Below are positions 1 through 5,333 of a stretch of DNA of 6,422 nt, piece by piece. Source of the stretch: JANXXV01 sp038230275 (lineage in GTDB: Bacteria; Acidobacteriota; Terriglobia; Bryobacterales; Bryobacteraceae); NCBI GenBank assembly GCA_038230275.1, contig JBBRNO010000238.1, forward strand, positions 1 through 6,422. The letters run 5' to 3'. Made by a program: the position numbers and the translations under genes. The stretch's first letter is position 1. Every line of letters begins with the position of its first letter. The notes beneath the pieces were generated by a model. The model saw only the letters and a list, made by a program, of their open reading frames with translations, searched no databases and was not told the DNA's origin.

Positions 1-752
1 AGCTCTCCGGCAGCGATGCGAGTGGTCCAATCCGCAAATACCGCCAGTGCGCGCTCCTTACCCAAACGATCAATGCCGCTCACCATGTTGGCGCCAGCTT
101 GCCCGGATTGGATGCGGCGTTCCCAGGCGAGGACCGGAGAATCGAAGCTGCCGAGGTTCTTCGGAATCTCGCGGGTGGCCTTGTTGCCCAGCTGGTGGCA
201 GGACCAGCAACTATCGGTCTTGATCATTTCCAACCATTGGGCCTGGGATTGGATGCCTGGCGAAATGCCGTTTCCCTTGGGACCGGTTCCAGGGAATTCG
301 CTCTTGGCTGGCGGCTTCAGCAAACTGTACCAGTGGCTGGCTGGATAGTAGTCGGCGGCGGCGCGGGCATTGGGCGCGATGACAGCTTTCAGGTTCAACT
401 GCTGGCCGGGAGTGGCCGAAACTTTGGCGGAATCGACCAGGCCGTAGCCACGGACCCAAAGGCTGTAATTTGCTTTTGGCAGGTCTGGCAGAACGTATCG
501 CCCACGATCATCGGTGACGACGATTTTCGCGAACTTAGTGGGAAGGTCCGTGGTTTCGGCGATCACCCAGACGCCGGCTTCCGGGCCTTTAGCACTGGTG
601 ACAACGCCGCCGATGTCGTCGTTATCGATTCGGATGGGTTGGGCGTCTAGCTGGGTCAGCAGGCCAGGCATGAGGATGGCGAGGCTGACCGTTGTTTTCG
701 CAAGTGTTTTCGCAAGTGTTCTCGCAAAGCAACGAGGTATGGAGTTGATCAC
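1..752 (-). CDS. Secreted carboxypeptidase-regulatory-like domain protein with CXXCH haem motif, 3' end beyond the window
   Basis: An open frame of 250 codons runs from a GTG at 752 off the left edge without a stop. The GTG is preferred because AGGAG lies 7 bases upstream and the next in-frame Met (residue 28) would remove the export signal. Residues 1-38 look like a signal peptide: a basic N-region (RCFARTLAKTLAKT), a hydrophobic core (VSLAILMPGLL) and a likely cut near LDAQ. Residues about 47-125 resemble a carboxypeptidase regulatory-like / transthyretin-type beta sandwich (GGVV, then DDRGRYVLPDLP, then a YSLWVRGYG strand). Residues 182-186 are CWSCH, a covalent c-type haem attachment motif, which fits export to the periplasm. 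Acidobacteria and related phyla encode much larger proteins with this order, so most of it is probably outside the window. The substrate or redox partner cannot be told. The gene is divergent from the serine hydrolase gene, with 62 bp between the starts. Confidence 0.82.
   Translation of the reverse strand, partial: MINSIPRCFARTLAKTLAKTTVSLAILMPGLLTQLDAQPIRIDNDDIGGVVTSAKGPEAGVWVIAETTDLPTKFAKIVVTDDRGRYVLPDLPKANYSLWVRGYGLVDSAKVSATPGQQLNLKAVIAPNARAAADYYPASHWYSLLKPPAKSEFPGTGPKGNGISPGIQSQAQWLEMIKTDSCWSCHQLGNKATREIPKNLGSFDSPVLAWERRIQSGQAGANMVSGIDRLGKERALAVFADWTTRIAAGE
694..729. repeat. Three tandem 12-bp units inside a signal-peptide coding region
   Basis: Units at 694-705 and 706-717 are identical (gttttcgcaagt), and 718-729 is a close variant (gttctcgcaaag). 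The unit is four codons long, so on the minus strand it encodes FART-LAKT-LAKT in the basic N-region of the exported protein at 1-752. Changes in unit number would keep the reading frame. Confidence 0.85.
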
Positions 753-759
753 GGTTACT

Positions 760-764
760 CTCCT
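760..764 (-). promoter_or_regulatory. Ribosome binding site that supports the GTG start at 752
   Basis: The minus strand reads AGGAG here, followed by 7 bases and then GTG. This is the clearest Shine-Dalgarno in the left half of the window and fixes the start of the leftmost gene at a non-ATG codon. Confidence 0.7.
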
Positions 765-780
765 GTTCTGGATTGGGGAT

Positions 781-786
781 AGTATA
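781..786 (-). promoter_or_regulatory. Candidate -10 box for the leftmost gene
   Basis: The minus strand reads TATACT (5 of 6 to consensus). Transcription would begin near 774 and leave a leader of about 22 bases that contains the AGGAG site. I see no good -35 hexamer at standard spacing, so this is a weak prediction. The box lies in the 62-bp gap between the divergent starts. Confidence 0.3.
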
Positions 787-814
787 CATGATGGCGAGAG
801 TGAGGGCGGGAACA

Positions 815-2035
815 ATGAAGCAACTGAACCGAAGACAATTTGCAGGGATGGCGCTCGCACTTGGCAGCGGAGGTGCGGATTTGTTCGGCGGCTCGGCGGC
901 AATTGATGAAACCTTGCGTTCCGGAATCGAGCAACGAAAGATTCCCGCGGCTGTGGGCATGTTTGCCAGCGGCAAGAAGATCCTTTATGCAGGAGCGTTT
1001 GGTACGCGTGATTCATCGGGCGCTCCGGTAAAGCTGGATACGATTTTTGCGATCGCTTCGATGACCAAGGCGATTACGACCGTGGCCGCGCTGCAACTGG
1101 TGGAACAAGGCAAGGTGCAACTGCAGGACCCCGCGGCGAAGCATCTTCCAGCGCTGGCGAAGCTGGATTTGCTGGAAGGCTTCGATGCTGCCGGGAAGCC
1201 GATGCTGCGGCCGGCGAAGACCGAGATCACGTTGCAACATTTACTGACGCATACATCGGGTCTCTGCTATGACACTTGGGACGCACAGATGTTTCGTTAT
1301 TCCACGACATTTGGAACAACACCGGGAGCGGCACCGCGAACGGTGGGTCCATTGATGTTTGAGCCGGGCACGCGCTGGCAGTATGGACAGGGCATCGATT
1401 GGGCCGGACGATTGGTGGAGAAGCTAAGCGGCCTGCCGCTGGAGGAGTATTTTCTAAAGAATATTCTGGGTCCGCTGGAGATGCACGATACCAGCTACAT
1501 CATGACCGAGGCGAAGTTTGACCGAATGGCCAGTATGTACAGACGCCAGCCGGACGGCTTGTTGATGCAGGGCAACCGGACTTTGCCCGTGGCTCCAAAG
1601 GAATTCAATGGAGGCGGGGGCCTGTATTCCACTGTGGGCGATTACGTGCGATTTATGCAGATGATTTTAGGAATGGGCCGCGGCAGCAACGGCGCGCGGA
1701 TTTTGCAGACGAAGACGGTGGCGAGCATGAAGGACAATCAGATTGGCGAACTGACAGCGGGCAAGATGAAGAGTTTTCGGCCGGCGCAATCGAGCGACGT
1801 GGATATTCAGCCGGGCTTCGATGAGAAGTGGGGGCTGGGATTTTTGATCAACCCGACGGCGTACGCGGGCGGACGTTCGGCGGGCAGCCTGGCATGGGCG
1901 GGGATTGCGAATACCTACTATTGGATTGATCCGAAGCGTTCGCGTTGCGGCGTTTTGATGATGCAGTACTACCCGTTCGTGGATAAAGAAGCGGTGGGAT
2001 TGCTGGGCGATTTCGAGCGCGCGGTTTATCGCTAG
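815..2035 (+). CDS. Exported serine hydrolase, class C beta-lactamase / penicillin-binding-protein-like family
   Basis: A 406-residue protein of the beta-lactamase (PF00144) superfamily, which includes esterases, D-aminopeptidases and carboxypeptidases. Motifs in order: SMTK with nucleophile Ser82 and Lys85; HTSG at 146-149; WQYGQG with candidate catalytic Tyr190; GGGGLYSTVGDYVRF at about 266-280; and WAG at 361-363 in place of the KTG/HxG box, followed by a strand-rich C-terminus (YYWIDP). The family usually has Y-x-N; here it is Y-G-Q. I chose the ATG at 815 because it gives MKQLNRRQFAGMALAL, a twin-arginine-type signal; TTG 773, ATG 788 and ATG 791 are possible but would place extra residues before it. 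Export by Tat to the periplasm is inferred. The ribosome site is weak (gcggga). The TAG stop lies in the terminal repeat of the mobile element that follows. The family covers many substrates, so esterase, peptidase and lactamase activity cannot be separated from sequence. Confidence 0.93.
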   Translation: MKQLNRRQFAGMALALGSGGADLFGGSAAIDETLRSGIEQRKIPAAVGMFASGKKILYAGAFGTRDSSGAPVKLDTIFAIASMTKAITTVAALQLVEQGKVQLQDPAAKHLPALAKLDLLEGFDAAGKPMLRPAKTEITLQHLLTHTSGLCYDTWDAQMFRYSTTFGTTPGAAPRTVGPLMFEPGTRWQYGQGIDWAGRLVEKLSGLPLEEYFLKNILGPLEMHDTSYIMTEAKFDRMASMYRRQPDGLLMQGNRTLPVAPKEFNGGGGLYSTVGDYVRFMQMILGMGRGSNGARILQTKTVASMKDNQIGELTAGKMKSFRPAQSSDVDIQPGFDEKWGLGFLINPTAYAGGRSAGSLAWAGIANTYYWIDPKRSRCGVLMMQYYPFVDKEAVGLLGDFERAVYR

Positions 2036-2188
2036 TGTCATGTCCGCGAATTGGGTGGACACTACCGGAAACCGCTCCTTTACAGTCGCGGCTCGGAAAC
2101 TACTGTTGCAGCTGCGAGTTCGAGACCGAGCCGCGCGCGTAAGCAAGCCGTTTCTTGTGTCCAGTTATTTGTCGGACAGTCCACTAGC
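2031..2188. mobile_element. MITE-like palindromic element, copy A, between two convergent genes
   Basis: This 158-bp stretch matches 4880-5037 without gaps, with 17 differences by my hand count (about 89 %). The ends are inverted repeats (GCTAGTG ... CACTAGC), and the palindrome continues inward with paired blocks: TGTCCG 2041-2046 with CGGACA 2173-2178; TGGACAC 2056-2062 with GTGTCCA 2157-2163; and a perfect 10-bp arm CGCGGCTCGG 2087-2096 with 2126-2135 around a 29-base loop. If TA is the target duplication, the element proper is 2035-2184 (150 bp), flanked by CTA and TAG, as known for IS630-type insertion into CTAG. It has no transposase and no credible gene, so it would be non-autonomous. 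It completes the stop codons of both neighbours. The GC-rich stem could also terminate transcription from either side, but no T-run is present. Confidence 0.82.
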
Positions 2189-3464
2189 GAGCCATCACGG
2201 GATTGCCGGCGGTGTACACGGCGGAGATTGATTTCGTATTGCGGATGTCCTTGAGCGGATCTTTGTCCAGAACAACCAGATCGGCCCAGGCGCCTTTAGA
2301 AAGAGTGCCCACGCCAGCCACCTTTATCGAGTGCGCCGCATCTATTGTGGCGGAGCGGAGCACCTGTGCGGGAGTCAGCCCGGCGTCCGCCATCATTTCC
2401 ATTTCCAAATGTTCGAAATAGCCTTCGAATCGATTCGCCGAGGGGCCCGCATCGGTACCCAGCACGATGGTGAGTCCGGCGTCCTGTGCCTTCTTGAGAT
2501 TCTTCTGGGCGGTGGGTAAAGCCGCTTTATAGCCTTGGGCGGTCTTGGATTTGCGCATCGCTTCTTGGCGTGCGGGTTCCTGGAGCTGAGCAACTACGGC
2601 CGGATCGGCCTCGCGCAGAAAGAAAGGATCGGAGAAAAACGCCGGCTTGGATTCGTATGCGAACGTCGAGATCTCACGGGTGAGCGTGGGGCAGTACGGA
2701 ATGTTGCGCTTCTTCATGAGCGAGATGAATTCGGCGTCGATCTCTTTATCGCGAACGCTGTGCGCGATGAAGTCGGCACCGTCACGCAGAAGCTGCTTTG
2801 CGTCGTCCAGATAGTAAATATGGGCGGCTACGCGAAGACCGCGGCGGTGCGCTTCCTCGATCACCGCTTTATACACATCGGGCGTCATTTTCACCGCGGT
2901 GCCCAGCATGTCGTCCACGCGAATCTTGATGACGTCGGGTTTGGTGGCGGCTATTTTGGCCACCATCTGGCGGGCTTCTTCCGGAGTTTTGCCGACGATG
3001 ACCTCTCCGGCAAGATAGATGCGCGCGCGGTCCAAAGAGGGGCTATTCTGCATCTCCCTGGCTTTGTACGCCGGCTCTTTTTCGCCTCCCAGGCTCCAGA
3101 CCGTGGTGATGCCGTAGCGGGCGAAGACTCCGAGTTGCCGCCGGGTATTATCGTCGGTATAGGCGGGAGGGCGAATTCCGTCGATGTCGGAGATATGGAC
3201 GTGGGTGGAGATCATGCCGGGGATGATGAACTTACCCGAGACGTCGATGACATCCGCACCGGCAGGCGTTTTCACTTTCGAAGACGGGCCGACTGCTTCC
3301 ACCTTGCCATCGCGTACAAGGATGGTGGCGTTCGCAATGGCGGGCTTGCCGGCGCCGTCATAGACGGTTGCGCCGGTGAAGGCCTTCACGCCAGCGGGCA
3401 GCGCGGTGGCGGCGGTAATGGCAATCAGTAAGAGTGCCTGGAAAATAGACCGAGTCGTTTTCAT
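2184..3464 (-). CDS. Secreted metal-dependent amidohydrolase, imidazolonepropionase-like
   Basis: A 426-residue member of the amidohydrolase superfamily (PF01979). The N-terminal beta sandwich reads FTGATVYDGAGKPAIANATILVRDGKVEAVG, followed by the first metal motif H88-V-H90 in FIIPGMISTHVH. Lys180 in DVIKI is the expected bridging, possibly carboxylated lysine. His215 (AAHIY) and His235 (IAHSV) are the next metal ligands, and Asp338 in LGTDAG is the catalytic aspartate. The C-terminus has the usual GTLSKGAWADLVVLDKDPL sandwich return. The ATG at 3464 is preferred over an in-frame upstream start at 3518 because it begins a clean signal peptide (MKTTRSIFQALLLIAITAAT ending near ALPAG) and follows GGGGACAAC. 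Related enzymes include prolidases and other exported amidohydrolases; the substrate is not readable here. It converges on the serine hydrolase gene and diverges from the DinB-type gene. Its TAG stop (2184-2186) falls in the terminal repeat of the inserted element. Confidence 0.93.
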   Translation of the reverse strand: MKTTRSIFQALLLIAITAATALPAGVKAFTGATVYDGAGKPAIANATILVRDGKVEAVGPSSKVKTPAGADVIDVSGKFIIPGMISTHVHISDIDGIRPPAYTDDNTRRQLGVFARYGITTVWSLGGEKEPAYKAREMQNSPSLDRARIYLAGEVIVGKTPEEARQMVAKIAATKPDVIKIRVDDMLGTAVKMTPDVYKAVIEEAHRRGLRVAAHIYYLDDAKQLLRDGADFIAHSVRDKEIDAEFISLMKKRNIPYCPTLTREISTFAYESKPAFFSDPFFLREADPAVVAQLQEPARQEAMRKSKTAQGYKAALPTAQKNLKKAQDAGLTIVLGTDAGPSANRFEGYFEHLEMEMMADAGLTPAQVLRSATIDAAHSIKVAGVGTLSKGAWADLVVLDKDPLKDIRNTKSISAVYTAGNPVMAR

Positions 3465-3479
3465 GTTGTCCCCGCAAAG

Positions 3480-3485
3480 ATTATA
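3480..3485 (-). promoter_or_regulatory. Perfect -10 box for the amidohydrolase gene
   Basis: The minus strand reads TATAAT 15 bases upstream of the ATG at 3464. Transcription would begin near 3473, giving a leader of only about 9 bases (GGGGACAAC). No convincing -35 hexamer is seen at 16-18 bp spacing. Confidence 0.5.
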
Positions 3486-3506
3486 ACGAAAGCCTGCGGG
3501 AACGAT

Positions 3507-3515
3507 TGGTAAAAT
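3507..3515 (+). promoter_or_regulatory. Extended -10 element placed for a leaderless transcript
   Basis: The plus strand reads TGGTAAAAT, which is the TGn extension plus a 5-of-6 match to TATAAT. It ends 6 bases before the ATG at 3522, so the predicted first transcribed base coincides with the A of the start codon. No Shine-Dalgarno is present upstream of that ATG, in agreement with leaderless translation. It lies close to the opposing TATAAT at 3480-3485. Confidence 0.45.
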
Positions 3516-3521
3516 CACTCG

Positions 3522-4049
3522 ATGGACGATCTTCGCTATCCGGTTGGAAGATTCAGCTACGCGGCGCCCGCTTCAGAAAGCGATCTCCGCATGTGGCTTT
3601 CACAGATTGCAGATACGCCGGCGCAGCTACGCGATGCGGTTCGCGGACTCCCTGCCGCACAGCTGGACACGCCCTATCGGCCCGAAGGCTGGACTGTTCG
3701 CCAGGTGATTCATCACGTAGCGGACAGTCACATGAACAACTATGTCCGCTGCCGTCTGGCGCTTACTGAAGACGAGCCGGTAATCAAGCCCTATCACGAA
3801 GAGCTTTGGGCGCAGTTAAGCGACGCGCATTTGGCGCCAGTGGAGCTTTCGTTGGATCTGTTGGATGCGCTGCACCAGCGCTGGATGCTGCTGCTGAACA
3901 GTCTGAGTGCGGCGGAGTTGGCACGGACATTCCGTCATCCGGAAATGGGACTGGTTACACTGGAGCGGAATATCGCGCTCTATGCGTGGCATGGACGGCA
4001 CCACGTGGCGCACATCACGTCGTTGAAAGCGCGAATGGGTTGGTCCTAA
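3522..4049 (+). CDS. DinB/YfiT-family putative metal-dependent hydrolase or thiol transferase
   Basis: A 175-residue protein, close to the usual length of the YfiT/BstA branch of the DinB four-helix-bundle superfamily. Diagnostic stretches are the opening RYPVGRF, LDTPYRPEGWTVRQVIHHVADSHMN at about 48-72, RLALTEDEPVIKPYHEELWA at about 78-97, and HGRHHVAHI at 157-165. A metal-binding His triad is expected from His64/65 and the cluster His157/160/161/164; I cannot assign the exact trio by eye. Bacillus YfiT (BstA) is a bacillithiol S-transferase; whether this protein uses a thiol cofactor is unknown. There is no signal peptide, so it should be cytoplasmic. The ATG at 3522 has no ribosome site but sits just after an extended -10. 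Its TAA stop overlaps the stop of the convergent gene at 4046-4810 by 4 bases. Annotators may call it DinB family or putative metal-dependent hydrolase. Confidence 0.9.
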   Translation: MDDLRYPVGRFSYAAPASESDLRMWLSQIADTPAQLRDAVRGLPAAQLDTPYRPEGWTVRQVIHHVADSHMNNYVRCRLALTEDEPVIKPYHEELWAQLSDAHLAPVELSLDLLDALHQRWMLLLNSLSAAELARTFRHPEMGLVTLERNIALYAWHGRHHVAHITSLKARMGWS

Positions 4050-4810
4050 AGCGGGAAGCGGCTTCGATTGCTGGAGTTCCCGCTCTGCCCGTGCTTGCTG
4101 GGCAGCGGTCCGGACCCTTCGTCGCCTGCACGCCGATTCATGGCTGAGGTGTCGAGTTCGGATTCTTCAAAGCGGATGGGCCGGTCGAGCACCATTTCCA
4201 TGGTTGTACCTTTGGCCAGCACCGCTTCCGGACCGCGCGAGAGAAGAACTCCGGCGAGTCCGGCTGCGGCCCCGGCGGCAGCGCCAACACCGGCGCCCAT
4301 TCCCGCACTTCCGCCGATGCTGCCTGCGATGGCGCCGATGGACGCGCCACTGGCCGCGCCTTCAGCCACGGTGCGGGCATCGCCCGATTTGTTGCCCTCG
4401 CTCTTGATCTTCCCTTCGGTCTTGTCGAGCTCCTCACTGGCGCGTCCGTCCAGTTGCCCAACGCGCGCGCGGAAATCCCGGGTTACTCCATTCGGCAGAG
4501 TCAAGGTATCGAATCGGAGGTAGATTTCTCCACGGCCTTTCATGCGGCCCGGGCGCTTCACTTGGGTTACGGTTCCCGCGACATAGCTTCCGGGCGGAAT
4601 GACAATTTTGCCACCAACCAGAATGGGAAAGACGGTTTCCAGATAGATGCGATCGCCTTCGGCGGCATGCTTGGTGGTGATGCTGTTAATCAAGCTGAGC
4701 GGAATGCGGGTGCCGGGATCGACGATGAATTCCTTTGGCTTCGCGGCTTCTTGTTGGGCTAAGGCAACGGTGGACAAAAGAACGCAGACTATGGGAAGTT
4801 GCAACCGCAT
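4046..4810 (-). CDS. Secreted TrbI/VirB10-like beta-domain protein with glycine-zipper segment, function unknown
   Basis: A 254-residue exported protein. Residues 1-19 are a signal peptide (MRLQLPIVCVLLSTVALAQ). Residues about 27-118 hold a run typical of the TrbI/VirB10 C-terminal fold: DPGTRIPLSL, an ISTK-like ITTKHAAEGD, FPILVGGKIVIPPGSYVAGTV and then LRFDTLTLPNGV. Residues 119-147 are charged and polar. Residues about 151-190 are Gly/Ala-rich with GxxxG spacing, a possible glycine-zipper membrane segment. The region after 228 is polar and low in complexity. Secretion-system VirB10 proteins are usually longer and lie in vir/trb operons, but this gene stands alone, so a conjugation role is not supported; a periplasmic or envelope role is a guess. 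ATG 4810 was chosen, but GTG 4813 is equally compatible, since AGGAG lies 9 and 6 bases upstream respectively. The stop overlaps the convergent DinB-type gene by 4 bases. Confidence 0.85.
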   Translation of the reverse strand: MRLQLPIVCVLLSTVALAQQEAAKPKEFIVDPGTRIPLSLINSITTKHAAEGDRIYLETVFPILVGGKIVIPPGSYVAGTVTQVKRPGRMKGRGEIYLRFDTLTLPNGVTRDFRARVGQLDGRASEELDKTEGKIKSEGNKSGDARTVAEGAASGASIGAIAGSIGGSAGMGAGVGAAAGAAAGLAGVLLSRGPEAVLAKGTTMEMVLDRPIRFEESELDTSAMNRRAGDEGSGPLPSKHGQSGNSSNRSRFPL

Positions 4811-4819
4811 CACATTGAG

Positions 4820-4824
4820 CTCCT
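4820..4824 (-). promoter_or_regulatory. Ribosome binding site of the TrbI-like gene
   Basis: The minus strand reads AGGAG, 6 bases before GTG 4813 and 9 bases before ATG 4810. Both starts are adjacent codons in one frame, so the choice changes the protein by a single residue. Confidence 0.65.
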
Positions 4825-4879
4825 GAATTTAGTGTAGACGTTTATGGGGCATTCAAAGTTGCCGTATTGAAATTTGATG

Positions 4880-5037
4880 GCTAGCGTAGTATCCCCGAAT
4901 TGGGTGGACACTACCGGAAATCGCTCTTTTACAGTCGCGGCTGGGAAACTACTATTGCAGCAACGAGTTCGAGACCGAGCCGCGCGCGTGAGCAAGCCGT
5001 GTCTTGTGTCCCGTTATTTGCCGGACTGTACACTAGC
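4880..5037. mobile_element. MITE-like palindromic element, copy B
   Basis: Same 158-bp length and orientation as 2031-2188, about 89 % identical with no gaps. It starts GCTAGCGTA and ends TACACTAGC. The terminal repeats are more worn than in copy A (5 of the 17 differences lie in the first 16 bases). The central stem is CGCGGCTGGG 4936-4945 against CCGAGCCGCG 4975-4984, with one mismatch that copy A lacks. If TA is duplicated, the element proper is 4884-5033 (150 bp). It lies about 70 bp upstream of the TrbI-like gene start, so it separates that gene from anything further upstream, and it precedes the Uma2 array on the other side. No transposase is encoded. Confidence 0.8.
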
Positions 5038-5247
5038 GCTTTCCTGTAGCGCCGCATATTGGAAGCAAGGGCCGTCTAAGCGGGCTCGCATCATCCTGGC
5101 TTGTTTGGAAGGGTTGGAGATGTCCATTTTGCCTGGTCGTTGATCTCCGACTCCAAGCTAATCGCCCCCATAAGTAGGCGTTATGTTTCGGTCATCCATC
5201 GAATCTGCCCGGAGGCCAGTAATTATCGCCGGTCAGGTGCTGACTTT
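5038..5247. other. Intergenic stretch without a recognisable gene
   Basis: These 210 bases lie between MITE copy B and the Uma2 tail remnant. Short open frames exist on both strands, but none has a recognisable motif or a ribosome site. I see no tRNA, no strong hairpin and no similarity to an Uma2 core, which would be expected here if the remnant that follows came from a simple point-mutated gene. Confidence 0.5.
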
Positions 5248-5308
5248 TCGACAAGCGATCCGGAAATTTCGGTATCACTGTCCAGATCCCTACCGGTCTC
5301 TCGAATAG
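5248..5308 (+). pseudogene. 3' tail remnant of a lost Uma2 gene, frameshifted
   Basis: This stretch aligns with the last 60 bases of both complete Uma2 genes (5790-5849 and 6331-6390) and would encode STSDPEISVSLPDLYRSLE plus stop. It is one base longer (an extra base near 5280), so after DPEISVSL the frame shifts and reads SRSLPVSRI. The rest of the gene is absent upstream. It is the truncated left edge of the tandem array: a deletion product, or a junction segment copied without its core. Confidence 0.72.
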
Positions 5309-5326
5309 CGAAATTTAGCGCTATTC
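5303..5326 (+). repeat. Spacer hairpin 1 upstream of the first Uma2 gene
   Basis: GAATAGCG (5303-5310) and CGCTATTC (5319-5326) are perfect 8-bp inverted repeats around the loop AAATTTAG. The left arm contains the former TAG stop of the remnant, and the right arm ends 7 bases before ATG 5334. The same hairpin recurs at every junction of the array. Confidence 0.8.
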
Positions 5327-5333
5327 TGGGATG

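Noticed and set aside
99..650. Plus-strand open frame of 183 codons over the leftmost gene
   Set aside because: The minus strand here has a longer frame with a signal peptide, a known domain pattern and CWSCH; the plus frame has no recognisable motif.
2040..2231. Plus-strand open frame starting MSANWVDTTGNRSFTVAA, with a similar frame in the second element (4874-5143) and minus-strand frames starting MLTRAARSRTR in both
   Set aside because: They lie inside the two palindromic elements. The similarity follows from DNA repetition, the differences between copies change residues freely, the frames run on into unrelated flanks and no ribosome site is present.
2535..3431. Plus-strand open frame of 298 codons
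   Set aside because: It is the complement of the amidohydrolase gene, whose metal ligands are all in place; the plus frame is a codon-bias shadow.
5041..5110. Possible inverted repeat AAGCAAGG with CCTGGCTTGTTT
   Set aside because: Only a short imperfect match with a long loop, not above what chance gives.
5248..5278. TCGACA and TATCAC as a possible promoter for the Uma2 array
   Set aside because: Spacing is about 19 bp, the -10 is poor, and both hexamers are coding sequence in the equivalent places of the intact genes.
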